DNA of 64,000 bases. It comes from Piezodorus guildinii (taxonomy: Eukaryota > Arthropoda > Insecta > Hemiptera > Pentatomidae). The position numbers and the translations under genes were made by a program. Positions 21,491-31,734 of the stretch are shown piece after piece. How positions within the stretch are numbered: the first letter of the stretch is position 1; each line of letters starts with the position of its first letter. The stretch spans positions 93,589,521 to 93,653,520 of the forward strand of contig CM041297.1 in assembly GCA_023052935.1 (NCBI GenBank), given 5' to 3'. The notes beneath the pieces are model-generated. The model had not been told where the DNA came from. It saw only the letters and a list, made by a program, of their open reading frames with translations, and did not search any database.

Positions 21491-22804
21491 ATGAGATACT
21501 ATCACCAAGTCATGGCGGGAAAGGCAAGCATTAAACGCTCCAGGTCAGCTGGCTCTTCTGCTTCCCCGGTCAAGCAAAGGCAAAGACGTAATAACAAACG
21601 CCCTACGCCCCCCTCATCAGCTGCTTCTAACGAACAGGAACCACAACCCGGGACTTCATCGCAAGGGATGACTGAGGCATCTCCCTTTTTTACTCCTAAC
21701 CCCTACCAAGTACTCCATATCGAGAAAGAGGTCATGGAATCAGAATCTACACCGAGAGATCCCCGCCCTCCTCCCATATTTGTTAAAAATATAAGAAATT
21801 TTCAACTACTATGCACCCAATTAAATAAAATCATTGATAACAAAAGCTACACATGTCTTACGCGTATCAATGACACAAAAATATCACCCGATTCAGCTGA
21901 TGTGTACCGCAAAATAGTAAAATATCTTACTGAAACAAAAGCTGATTTTCACACGTATCAGCTAAGAGAGGAGAGGGCATTAAGGGTGGTAATAAGAAAT
22001 TTACACCCCTCTACACCAGCTGAGGAAATAAAGCAAGAACTGACGTCTCTTGGGTTCAAAGTGCGTCAGATAACTAATGTCATGAAAGATATTATAGAAG
22101 AATCAGGTGACAGGAGTAAAATTCCTTTACCTCTATTTTTTGTGGACTTAGAACCGTCTCCAGGAGTAGAAAAAATTTATGAATTGGAAAAACTCTATTA
22201 CACGAGAGTAAAGATTGAAAAGCCCTATGTAAAAAGAGACATTATACAATGCCACAATTGTCAAGCATACGGCCACACGAAAACGTATTGCCACCACATA
22301 CCGCGCTGTGTTAAATGTGGTGAACAGCACAAGTCTGAGCAGTGCAATAAATCTCGGATAATCCCAGCAGTTTGCGCTCTGTGCCACAAGGGACATCCGG
22401 CGAATTACAAAGGCTGCGAGATTTACAAAAATCTCAAGTCAAGATTTCTGAAGCCCCAGCGCCAAGAGGAGACTAGACCGAGGAGAAACCCATCAAAATT
22501 CGTCGACCCGACAGTTTCGTTCGCCCAACAACTTGGTGGTGGTGACCAGTCTACTCAGTGTGAGGCCACGCCGGTTCAACATACCCTCAAGCATCCCGAA
22601 CCTGAATCTCAACCACCTCAAAATTTTAATTCTCAAAAACTTCCCCAGCATCAAATTTCTCCTATCCCTCCTCCATCAAATGTCACAGACCTCACCAGTT
22701 TAATGACATCATTCATCTCAGAAATAAAATCAATAGTTATGCCTCTGATATCAGTCCTAACAAACCTAGTATCAAATTTAATTCCTGCCTTGAAAAAGCC
22801 CTAA
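21491..22804 (+). CDS. LINE ORF1, gag-like nucleic-acid-binding protein
   Basis: A 437-residue protein. The N-terminus is basic and low in order (KRSRSAGSSASPVKQRQRRN). The middle (about 95-245) looks like the PRE_C2HC-associated region of Jockey gag proteins (ERALRVVIRNLHPSTPAEEI). It is followed by three zinc knuckles: CHNCQAYGHTKTYC (about 253-266), CVKCGEQHKSEQC and CALCHKGHPANYKGC. The family binds the element's RNA and forms the ribonucleoprotein. The open frame begins at 21491, but residue 8 (ATG at 21512) has G at -3 and G at +4, while the first ATG has a poor context and is overlapped by a tiny upstream frame. Translation may therefore start at 21512. The stop TAA is followed at once by the ORF2 ATG, in the same frame. 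Confidence 0.92.
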   Translation: MRYYHQVMAGKASIKRSRSAGSSASPVKQRQRRNNKRPTPPSSAASNEQEPQPGTSSQGMTEASPFFTPNPYQVLHIEKEVMESESTPRDPRPPPIFVKNIRNFQLLCTQLNKIIDNKSYTCLTRINDTKISPDSADVYRKIVKYLTETKADFHTYQLREERALRVVIRNLHPSTPAEEIKQELTSLGFKVRQITNVMKDIIEESGDRSKIPLPLFFVDLEPSPGVEKIYELEKLYYTRVKIEKPYVKRDIIQCHNCQAYGHTKTYCHHIPRCVKCGEQHKSEQCNKSRIIPAVCALCHKGHPANYKGCEIYKNLKSRFLKPQRQEETRPRRNPSKFVDPTVSFAQQLGGGDQSTQCEATPVQHTLKHPEPESQPPQNFNSQKLPQHQISPIPPPSNVTDLTSLMTSFISEIKSIVMPLISVLTNLVSNLIPALKKP

Positions 22805-25480
22805 ATGATTCCATCCAACTCCATTTCCATTCTCCTCTGGAATGCGAATGGTGTTCGAAATCATATTAATGAACTAACTTTATTACTACACGACAAACGT
22901 ATTGACGTAGCTCTTATCACTGAAACACGACTAACTAACAAACGATCATTCAACATCCCAGACTACCAAATATACCGAACTGACCATCCCGATGGAACAG
23001 CTCATGCCGGCACTGCTGTCATCATCCATCGCTCCCTCTCCCATAATTTATTACCCTTACCAGTCCATAACTTCCTCCAAACCACTGCTGTAATTATACA
23101 AACCCGTCATTTTCCTATAACAGTAGTTGCAGCATACTCTCCTCCAAAAATACCTATTTCCGAAATCCAATTTAATTTATTCCTTAATTCCTTAGGGCAT
23201 CATTTCCTCATAGGTGCGGACTTAAATGCCAAACACCAGCAATGGGGAGCCAGAACTCCAAATTCTCGCGGGCGAACATTGCTGTCTGCACTCTATTCCA
23301 CTCACTGTAATATCCTCTCCCCCGATTCCCCTACCTATTGGCCTACTGATCTTCACCGTAACCCCGACCTCCTTGATTATTTTATCCACAAAGGGCTAGG
23401 ACCTTTAAATCATTCCGTTTCCCGGCTCGATGACCTTTCCTCCGATCATAGCCCTCTTACCCTGACTCTCTCATTATCTCCTATTCCGAAACTCCCTCCA
23501 CCATCATTCCTAAGAGGCCCAGTTAATTGGAACCTCTTCCGCGAAATAATAACGGATGGAATAGACCTCAGAGTATCCCTCAAATCTCCACAAGATCTTG
23601 ACGATGCAGTTGATTCCTTTACTACCCTTATCCAACAAGCAGCCTGGAATGCATCTTCACCTTCTCCTTCCCCAAAATACTACCAGAAGAATCCTATACC
23701 CCAAAACCTCCTAGATCTAATCCATACCAAACGACGCTCTAGAACCCTCTGGCAAAGAACCAGGCACCCAGACGATCGTAAATCCTACAATTATTACACC
23801 AAATTAGCTAAAAAGAAATTAGATACCTTCCGATCCCAATCCTACAATTCCTATCTTTCTTCACTATCTATCTGCGACAATTCCCTCTGGAAAGTAACCA
23901 AAAAAGTTCTTAAATACCAATTCTTCTCCCATCCCATCCGACGTGAAGATGGATCCTGGGCTTCGTCGGATGAGACTAGAGCGGAAGAATTTGCCAAATA
24001 CCTTTCTAAAGTTTTTATCCCACACCCCGAGCTCAATCCTGCCCATACAGCTAACGTAAAGGAATTCCTCTCCTCTCCAATTCCTCTCTCTCCACCCCCT
24101 AAAGCTATTAACCCCTCTGAGGTCAAATTCCATATAAAGAAACTAAAACCTCGAAAAGCTCCTGGCTATGACCTCCTCAATTCTAAGATCCTTCGTCAAC
24201 TGCCCCAAAAAGCAATTATATTCCTTACCTACCTCTATAATAGTATCCTCCGTACAACCCACTTTCCTTTGGTGTGGAAACACTCCATCATTCTCCTTTT
24301 TCCCAAACCTGGTAAACCTCCCAACAACACCTCATCCTATAGGCCTATTAGTCTCCTTCCGATCCTTTCAAAAATCTTTGAAAAAATCCTTCTCAAGCGT
24401 ATCCTACAGTTAATTGAAATTCCTTTCCACCAGTTCGGATTCCGCTCACAGCACTCCACTGTACAACAAGGCCTACGAGTGGTTGACTATATATCCTTTG
24501 CACTTGAAAACAAGCAATATTGCACTGGTGCCTTTCTGGACGTTGCTCAGGCATTCGACCGGGTCTGGCACGATGGCTTGCTTTTCAAACTAAAAACCCA
24601 TTTACCCCAATCCTTATATCTAATCCTACAATCATACCTTTCAAACCGTTCCTTCAGAGTCCGCTCTGGTTCAGAATTTTCCAATAGTTACCTGATCGAG
24701 GCTGGTGTACCTCAAGGCAGTGTCCTAGGTCCTGTCCTCTATCTCCTATTTACAGCTGACATACCTACGGATCCTGATACCTTCTTAGCAACCTTTGCCG
24801 ACGATACTGCCATTTTATCAACCCAATCAGATCCCGAAATTGCATCTTCCTATCTACAAAGACATCTATCCTTGATTGAATTTTGGTGCGCTAATTGGCG
24901 TATCAAAATTAATGAATCCAAATGTAAGCACATCACCTTTACCCTTCGCCGCAGATCCTGTCCACAAGTCAATTTTAACTCCATACCCCTTCCCTGCTCT
25001 GACACAGTCCGGTATCTGGGATTCTTACTAGACAAAAGACTAACGTGGAACCCACACACTCGACTTAAACGACAAGAACTCAACAGACGATACGGCCAAC
25101 TATATAGACTACTAAACAGAACATCAAAACTTTCTGTTGCTAATAAACTATTAATTTACAAGACGATTCTAAAACCGATATGGACCTACGGACTCGAACT
25201 GTGGGGGACAACTAAATTTTCGAACATCAGGCGTATCCAATCCTTTCAGTCCAAAGTCCTTAGAACAATAGTCAATGCTCCCTATTATGTTACAAACAAG
25301 ACCTTACACAATGATCTGAATATCCCATTTGTCCTCGATTTAATCCCATCTAAATTCCTAAACTTCCACCAGAGGCTAACTCACATCCCTAATCCTTTAT
25401 CCCAATCCCTATCTAGCTCCAGCCATCCCTATAACCCTCCTCGTAGGTTGAAACGGCAGTGGCCTAGAGATCTCTTATAA
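22805..25480 (+). CDS. LINE ORF2, endonuclease/reverse transcriptase
   Basis: An 891-residue protein that would nick target DNA and copy the element RNA there. The APE-type endonuclease fills about 1-225: WNANG (12-16), TETR with catalytic Glu40, AYSPP (110-114), GADLNAKH (137-144) and SDH (213-215). Reverse-transcriptase blocks follow: LKPRKAPGYD, YRPISLLPILSKIFEKIL, HQFGFRSQHSTVQQ, FLDVAQAFDRVW (Asp579), GVPQGSVLGPVLYLL and FADD (664-667). All catalytic Asp residues are present. The C-terminal region (WTYGLELWGTTK ... RRLKRQWPRDLL) is Jockey-typical, and there is no RNase H. Length fits the clade. The ATG directly follows the ORF1 TAA in the same frame, so expression may use reinitiation or readthrough. 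Confidence 0.95.
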   Translation: MIPSNSISILLWNANGVRNHINELTLLLHDKRIDVALITETRLTNKRSFNIPDYQIYRTDHPDGTAHAGTAVIIHRSLSHNLLPLPVHNFLQTTAVIIQTRHFPITVVAAYSPPKIPISEIQFNLFLNSLGHHFLIGADLNAKHQQWGARTPNSRGRTLLSALYSTHCNILSPDSPTYWPTDLHRNPDLLDYFIHKGLGPLNHSVSRLDDLSSDHSPLTLTLSLSPIPKLPPPSFLRGPVNWNLFREIITDGIDLRVSLKSPQDLDDAVDSFTTLIQQAAWNASSPSPSPKYYQKNPIPQNLLDLIHTKRRSRTLWQRTRHPDDRKSYNYYTKLAKKKLDTFRSQSYNSYLSSLSICDNSLWKVTKKVLKYQFFSHPIRREDGSWASSDETRAEEFAKYLSKVFIPHPELNPAHTANVKEFLSSPIPLSPPPKAINPSEVKFHIKKLKPRKAPGYDLLNSKILRQLPQKAIIFLTYLYNSILRTTHFPLVWKHSIILLFPKPGKPPNNTSSYRPISLLPILSKIFEKILLKRILQLIEIPFHQFGFRSQHSTVQQGLRVVDYISFALENKQYCTGAFLDVAQAFDRVWHDGLLFKLKTHLPQSLYLILQSYLSNRSFRVRSGSEFSNSYLIEAGVPQGSVLGPVLYLLFTADIPTDPDTFLATFADDTAILSTQSDPEIASSYLQRHLSLIEFWCANWRIKINESKCKHITFTLRRRSCPQVNFNSIPLPCSDTVRYLGFLLDKRLTWNPHTRLKRQELNRRYGQLYRLLNRTSKLSVANKLLIYKTILKPIWTYGLELWGTTKFSNIRRIQSFQSKVLRTIVNAPYYVTNKTLHNDLNIPFVLDLIPSKFLNFHQRLTHIPNPLSQSLSSSSHPYNPPRRLKRQWPRDLL

Positions 25481-25934
25481 CTAAGCAATGCTGAGTGTTG
25501 GCAATGGCCAGCTTCTCCACTCACGCCTGAGAGTCTGTGGCTCTAGCGCCCTCTCTCAGTCTCCACTGGCTTATTAGACCGGTGACGCGACTGACTGAGA
25601 GGCGCTGGGATCTCCTAGCCTTGGGCCCCAACACCCACTTGTGGGCGTCGGGGTTTAATTCGGAGTTCCCAGGGGCAGTATGTAAATATTGTATATATAA
25701 GTATGAATGTGACCAAGATTATTATTATTTATTTCTTTTATTTTCTTTTTATCTTTATTTACGGTTATTTATTCTTCTTTATATTTTATTTATTTTGTAT
25801 TCATTTATTTTTATTTCTTTATTTTGTGTACATAAGGAATGAATGAACTCTAATATCACTAATACTTATTGCCCAAGATTGTGGCAGATTGTATTATTTC
25901 TAAATAAATAAAAGTTATTATAAAAAAAAAAAAA
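25481..25934 (+). promoter_or_regulatory. LINE 3' UTR, polyadenylation signals and poly(A)
   Basis: The 3' UTR begins 'ctaagcaatgctgagtgttg', includes a GC-rich stretch (25530-25680), then a T-rich region, and ends with two overlapping AATAAA hexamers (25903-25912) about 10 bases before a 13-base A tail. The open frame at 25537-25842 is untranslated-region chance. Confidence 0.8.
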
Positions 25935-25946
25935 AGTTTATACATA

Positions 25947-26205
25947 TAATTATGGTATGGTATGTTGAACATACTATGATAAGAATTAATTTACATTTTA
26001 TTGATTGTTTGAATGATAAAGAAAAATTTCTGAAAATGAAGGAAGGCTGCGGAAGTACCTCATAGATCCGAGGAATTAAGAGATTACCGTATCATGTCAC
26101 CGACAAAGCAAGTTTCAGAAGCCAACAGCGAACCAGCGACATATTTCGCGAAATCAAACCAATTCATAATTTTCCCTTTATATGTCGTCCCTTTTGCTTC
26201 CCTTT
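25947..26205. other. No recognised gene
   Basis: Right flank of the Jockey insertion. GC is a little higher from 26040. It leads into a promoter-like segment. Confidence 0.35.
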
Positions 26206-26283
26206 AGCCAATTAAAACCAGGGAGGAGGCTTGGAAGGGAGAACTCTATAAAAGGGCAAGAGAAGAAGTTATCGCTCTCATTC
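26206..26283 (+). promoter_or_regulatory. Putative RNA polymerase II core promoter
   Basis: CCAAT-type 'agccaattaaaacc' at about 26206, TATA box 'ctcTATAAAAGggc' with its T at 26247, and TCATTC at 26278-26283, an exact match to the arthropod initiator TCAKTY. The presumed +1 (A at 26280) is 33 bases from the first T of the TATA box, close to the usual 30-31. It lies in the family Z context and may be the promoter of that element. No host gene is seen downstream. Confidence 0.45.
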
Positions 26284-26389
26284 TTTTCACAACTTGATAG
26301 TAACATCATTCAATACTATGTCACCATCGCTGCGTCTTCGTTGCTCTCCACTCCAGATGCCGTACTTCTCTTCGCTCATCTCTTTAAAA

Positions 26390-26625
26390 TACATACAGTT
26401 AGTAATTCTGAAATGTGTTATAATTTTGATAATTCACTTTTACTCAAGAGTTTTTGATGAGATTTGGAATTATTGTTATTTGTTACTTGTAGAGAGAGTC
26501 ATGAGGATGGGAGTGAGATACCGAAACGTTGATGTAATGAAAAATAATAATAAAAGTTTTTGGAAGAAATAATATATCAGCCCAAGTTTCTACCTCTGAT
26601 AAGCTTTATTTTTTTTGTCCTCAAC
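26390..26625 (+). repeat. Interspersed repeat, family Z, end fragment
   Basis: Shares 'gataattcac', 'ttacttgtagag', 'ccgaaacgttgatgt', 'ttttggaagaaat' and 'tttctacctctgata' with 62460-62640 and with the inverse of 20455-20650. With 20959-21114 it brackets the Jockey insertion, so these may be halves of one element. Confidence 0.65.
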
Positions 26626-28549
26626 TCATTATAAATAGTGTAGAATACCGTTAAAATAATTTATTAAAATAAAAATAAAACGAGACGTTTAGCGAGATAA
26701 AAGTGTAGTAAGGAAAAGAGATTCACCTTTCATTTTCTTATATATCTTAGTCATAGTCCCACTAGTAGCAAAAATCTTCAGAACAAAATCCTTTTTTTTA
26801 CATCAATTTTCAAATTTGGAAAAAAGTTTTTTCCCTGTACGGTTGTTAGCCGTGAAACAGCCACTACTGAACTGAACGGTTTTCTTTTTTAAATTGTAAA
26901 TGTTTTTTTTCTGACATCGACAAAAAGATCGCTAATAGGCCATAAAACAGAACGACTAGAAAAGAGTTTTCTAACGAAAAGTACATTAGGAACCACTGTT
27001 TTATAATTTAACGACCATATTTATTTCAATATGGACTCATGGAATAAATTTCAACCTTCCAACTCAGGCTAGAATACTTGGTTAACATGGGGGATAACTC
27101 TGCATATGTTGCCATAAATGGAGGCTGTAAGAATGTTAAACGAAAAATGTATATTGTATATAAAAAATAATGTGGATTTCATTCATTGTTCTTTGGGTTA
27201 ACGTTTTATTTATTAAACTTTTAGCGCTGTTCTTCCTTAAAGGTTTGCAGCCAAGTTTGGAAACTGAACAATAATTGTTTTATTTATTTTTTTACAATAA
27301 TTAATAATAAATTCTTGAAAATTTAATTTTTTTTGGACGACACTATTTCATGCCAAGTGACATAATGACTTCTTTATCTGAACTCTGCTCTAATAATTTT
27401 TCATGGCCAGCTTCAAGGTAAAAAAAAAAAAAATGTTACATCATTATGAAATGTGTATAATTTATAACTGTGTGAAAGTCAGAGCAAATATGTGATGAAC
27501 CATTGTGTAAGTTTAGCGGCTGAAAACGTTAAAAAACTCGATGAAATCTCACGATGAATAAGAATAAGACTGATACATAAATGGCCAACCAATCTCAGTG
27601 CATATTTTTAAGTTTATAGTATATAAAATATTAATTTTTTATTGATTATTATTTAAATTATGCAATTAGAACTTATTATAAAACTTATTGCTATGCATCT
27701 GAAGAAGGGAGTGATTTTCCCATACGCAGTATATTCCCCATATAAGTATATTCCCCAGTCATTGGATGTCATAATGACACTTGATTCAAATATATATTTC
27801 AAATTAGACATTTTCCTGCAGTTTTTATAGCGGTAATAACCATTAGCCCTAATAAAATTGTTGGGGCTAATAAAAATATAAATAAACAAATATAAGAAAA
27901 AATGGTTTGAGACTATGTTCACATTATAACACGTACAGTAAATAAATACCGTCAAATCGGTATTTATTAAAGTAATGTGAAAAATCATACATATACTATA
28001 TTTATACATTGTTAGATATTATGCAATTTCATACTTAAATACCTATGAACAATATTTAATTAAGCTAACATATTAATATAATTTTATATTTAATTTATTG
28101 AAAATACATAATTAGAAATACTTGGCCAGGTGCTGCCTCTTCACACAGCTATAAGAATTACAAAAAAACCTGGTATATAATCTATGTTGCTGATAAGAAC
28201 TTGTTTTGTGAAGTACAAAATAAAGATTTTGGATAATTTGAAATTCGGATTGATGAAAATGTTAACATTGATGGCGGTGAGGAAAAATTTGTCATATAGA
28301 ATGTATGGAATAATAATAATAATAAATGGGAAAATGTCCATATAGTGAGAACAGAAACACGAAGTTTACTCTTAGCTGTATGGTAGCAAAGTATTGTCAA
28401 AAGTAATCGAAGAATTTTTTTTTTTTTCATTATGTAGATCAACACAGCAAGTTATAATACAAAAATACATTTCTGAAATTTTATATTACGCAATAAAAAT
28501 ACGTAGAGATGTGTAGGCAATTAACTTATATGTAAGTAATAAATTAATC
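26626..28549. other. No recognised gene
   Basis: AT-rich, with many homopolymer runs. A 118-codon minus frame at 27653-28009 is hydrophobic and AT-driven; it has no motif, and I do not call it. Confidence 0.35.
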
Positions 28550-28800
28550 AAACACCCTAAGTTCAAAACGCTATTTCTTAGCCGATTTCATTTTTAAAAA
28601 TTTTATTTTATGTTTTGTAGAGAATTTAATTAAATAAAATGGTATTCATAAATTCGTACCGTGGACTGACGTATTAAAAAAAAAAAAAAAAATCATCTGG
28701 TTTGTATGTGTCTTGCAAATTTTAAGGGGAGGATTATTATTTTTTCTTGGTCGATTACAAAAGGTTATTATTGAAAATAATAAACCAAAAGCATTAATAC
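28550..28800 (+). repeat. Interspersed repeat, family Y (partial)
   Basis: 'gttcaaaacgctatttctta', then 'tcttgcaaattttaagggg', then poly(T)/'ggtcgattacaaaagg' and 'gaaaataataaaccaaaag', as in the copies at 345-850 and 13100-13470. Confidence 0.6.
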
Positions 28801-28834
28801 TAGAATCTTTTTCTATTTTCTTTTGATTATCTTT

Positions 28835-29080
28835 GTTTATTTATTAAACGTCACTTTATGCTACAAGTTCTAAATGTTGCCTATTCAGGTTTAATCAGGA
28901 TAGGCTCTTTAACGAGTACCTGACATAGCACAGGGGAGCACCTTTTTACGTCCCCTCCAAAGGACGGAATAACTAGATTTTTTACTCAAATTAAAAATCC
29001 TTGGGGTACATGCGGGTTCGAACCCGTGACTTTGGGCATAGGAGGCTGTTATTCTAGCCACTACGCTACAGGTGACCCTG
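28835..29080 (-). mobile_element. SINE-A, complete copy with target duplication
   Basis: On the minus strand it runs from the tRNA-like head (B-box 'gggttcgaacccgc') through the 'ggacgt' body to 'aaataaata'. It is flanked by a 13-bp duplication TTTGATTATCTTT at 28822-28834 and 29081-29093. Confidence 0.88.
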
Positions 29081-29093
29081 TTTGATTATCTTT

Positions 29094-29346
29094 AAACTAA
29101 TTCAAATGTTAATCCCTGATTTGGGAACACGTTTCTTTTATTCTCTATCTTTAAAAATAACCGTATTATGGGGAAATTTCATCTGTTTTAAGTTGACTCG
29201 AAAAAAAAAAATTCTTCTTTACTCTTTGTATGTTCATTGCTACGAGTCTTTTCATTATTTACTATATTATCAATAATAACCGAGTAAGAGGCGTCCAACA
29301 TTTGCTACTTAAATCTACTATATTAATATAAATAAATAAATAAATA

Positions 29347-29393
<47 letters not shown>

Positions 29394-29640
29394 TATTATT
29401 ATTATTAACCACGGTTCACTGATCCTTATTGAGCGTTTAAATAGGTAAAATTTTTTTTTTTATTATTAATGGCATTGTACCAATTCTAAAATTCTATGAA
29501 ATTTTTTCTCTATCTTCAAAAATAACTGAGTTATTTACTTATTAATCATATGTTACCAATGTCAAGGTGTTAGGATCATCGTCTGATGCCCTGTAATTTT
29601 TGTGACAAATTTCCCAAAAATCGGTATAGTTTAATATAAT
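29094..29640 (+). repeat. Decayed family Y pieces and (TA)n tract
   Basis: Family Y blocks 'tctatctttaaaaataaccg' near 29145 and 'tctatcttcaaaaataactg' near 29508. A (TA)n run of about 20 units lies at 29351-29389, preceded by (TAAA)n. No coding sequence is supported. Confidence 0.5.
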
Positions 29641-29672
29641 AATAATAATATAGTATAATTACTTGAATTTGG

Positions 29673-29722
29673 TTACAGGCCGGCGACTTCCGCAGAAAGA
29701 ACTGTCATTGAGTTTCCGAAAC
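29673..29722 (-). CDS. Possible terminal coding exon (minus-strand gene)
   Basis: A very good acceptor, 'gattgtttttatttgcag', precedes 29722 on the minus strand. Read in phase 1, the following 50 bases give FGNSMTVLSAEVAGL and a TAA stop at 29675-29673. The exon at 37919-38076, about 8.2 kb upstream on the same strand, ends in phase 1, so a join would give a Gly codon and a C-terminus ...IIEGFGNSMTV.... A second frame stops slightly later. The exon is short and the link is inferred from phase and acceptor strength only. On the plus strand the same place has a weaker acceptor-like 'ttggttacag'. Confidence 0.3.
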
Positions 29723-31734
29723 CTGCAAATAAAAACAATCGTGAGCTGATTTCTAGATAAGAAGGTGTTTGGCCTGATGTTGAAACATGAAATATTACTT
29801 TATCATATATAAACAAGCTTAAAAATAAAAACAAATGTGATTTAATTGAAAATATCCTCATTATTCCTTCAAACAGTAAGGCTGTCGATATTTTGATCGA
29901 TGAACTAATAATAACTTACTACAAGAAAATAGAATCATTTCATCAAGATGAAGATTAAAATTGTTAGAGGTGTCTAAAGTAAACAAACAGAAAATAACAC
30001 ATTATGCGCTAATTAAATGATTAATACCCATTTAAATATTTTATATTATTATTCATTACAATAATTAACAAATCCCAGGTATTTGTTAAAAAAAAAAAAA
30101 TAAATAAATTAAAAAAAAAAATCTTATTGTTCTGAGATTAATGAGACTGTTTGTGGAGTATTAATGAACGAATTCTATGAACAGACTCCTACGCATTGTA
30201 CTTTCGCTCAAGAACCGCATTCCTAAATATTTAAATAGCCTTTCGAAGAACTGGGTTTTGAATAGGGATTGCAAAGCAATACATTTCACTCTGTTTTTAT
30301 AAATTTTTTAAACATATTCGAGCAACAATTACTTCTGATGTTAATGTTCACATAAAAAGGAATAACAATAACTATTGCATACAATAATAATTTCGATGAA
30401 TATAAAAAGAACTAGATGATATATATTAGTTTTGTAAGCATCACTATACCAATCTTATTTTTCAACATTTCAGCTACTGAACCAGGTCTAAATTATGGGA
30501 AAATTGAGACGATATTTCCAAAAGGTTCTATATCCATTCAAAGAAATTTTACTAATAGCACGGAAAATCTCATAAATTTATCATCGTATCCATTATTATC
30601 AATAATGAACCTCTGTAAGCGACCAAGAAAAAAAAACAGCATATAAATTTTAATTAGTTTAAAAAAAAATCAGTTTGTCAGCCTTAGGAATTTATAAATA
30701 CCGAAATTCTCTTGTTAGTGCCATTCGATAGAGACTCAAATTCTCACACCAATCAAAAATAAATAAATAATAATAATAAAAAGAATTAAAAGACACCGGT
30801 TAAGAAATAGATAGAAGTTAGAAGTGGCTATTTTCTTTTGATTAATTTATCACTTTTCACATATGTTAATTGCTTATTATTGTTAATTATTACAAATCGA
30901 AAGAGGTTGAAATTTCCTTCAAAACAAATCATAAAAACATAAAAAAAGATTTTGAAGAAAATTAAATACGTTAAAATTAGTGCCTTTCGAAAATGATTTC
31001 ATTTCATAAAAAAAAAAGAAAAAAAAAAAAAAAGAAAATCGTTTTTTAAAGACTTAAATATTTTTAAGATGGAATATAAAAGGGGGATTTAAATAAAACT
31101 AGACGATCGAAATATGTCAACATTTCTTAAAAAATCTCCTTTAGTACCTTTTGGAAATAAACTTCTCGATTAGTTCTACAGCATTGAATGGCTATTCTAA
31201 AAGACTTAAAATAATTTAAGAATATAGTTCATGGAATCTTTATTTCATTTTTCTCATCTCTAGCTACCTATTTCTGGCATACGGGGTTGTTCTAGGGATC
31301 AAATGACAACAATTTGTGATTCGATATGATCGACGAAAATACAGTCGATTATACCAATGTTTAAATTGAATAAATAAATATATAGTTAGATAAGAATATA
31401 TTTCACTTATTCAGATTTAGGTTTAGAAAAGATTTCCAAATCCTTTTTTTTTCTTCAGGAAACAACACAAAAGCACCCTAGTAATCATTATGAATAAGAA
31501 AAATACAATACTATTGCGGGATAAAAATGTTCAATGGCAGCCTTCAAATCAATAGGCAATTACCGATTCGATAAACTATCTGCCAAAGAAGAACCATCGT
31601 ATCAAGGTTACGTCTTTATGCCAGTATATCAACCATTATAAAGCGTTCCTTACACACGCCACCTAAATAAATGCCCTCAAGTCGATAGTTGCTATTTTGT
31701 TATAACTGGAATATATTGAATAAAACAACGATAA
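29723..31734. other. No recognised gene
   Basis: AT-rich; poly(A) runs at about 30088 and 31008-31036. No open frame with supporting evidence. If the two minus-strand exons belong together, this lies in their intron. Confidence 0.35.

Larger units (their letters stand above)
21115..25934 (+). mobile_element. Full-length Jockey-clade LINE with target site duplication
   Basis: A 4820-bp element flanked by a perfect 12-bp duplication, AGTTTATACATA, at 21103-21114 and 25935-25946. In order: 5' UTR (21115-21490), ORF1 gag-like (21491-22804), ORF2 endonuclease/reverse transcriptase (22805-25480), 3' UTR with AATAAA (25903-25912) and a short poly(A) (25922-25934). Neither ORF has a stop or frameshift, and the 5' UTR is present, so this is a recent and perhaps active copy. 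It has no LTRs and no RNase H, as expected for the Jockey clade. Its base composition (C-rich coding strand) contrasts with the AT-rich surroundings. It landed inside an older family Z repeat. Confidence 0.93.

Noticed and set aside
23851..24133. Minus-strand open frames of about 90 codons inside ORF2
   Set aside because: Antisense shadows of the reverse-transcriptase ORF.
27653..28009. 118-codon hydrophobic open frame
   Set aside because: Composition follows the AT-rich background (Ile, Tyr, Asn, Phe), no motif, no splice or promoter support.
29684..29741. Plus-strand exon after 'ttggttacag'
   Set aside because: The acceptor is weaker than the minus-strand one at the same place and no good plus-strand donor follows.
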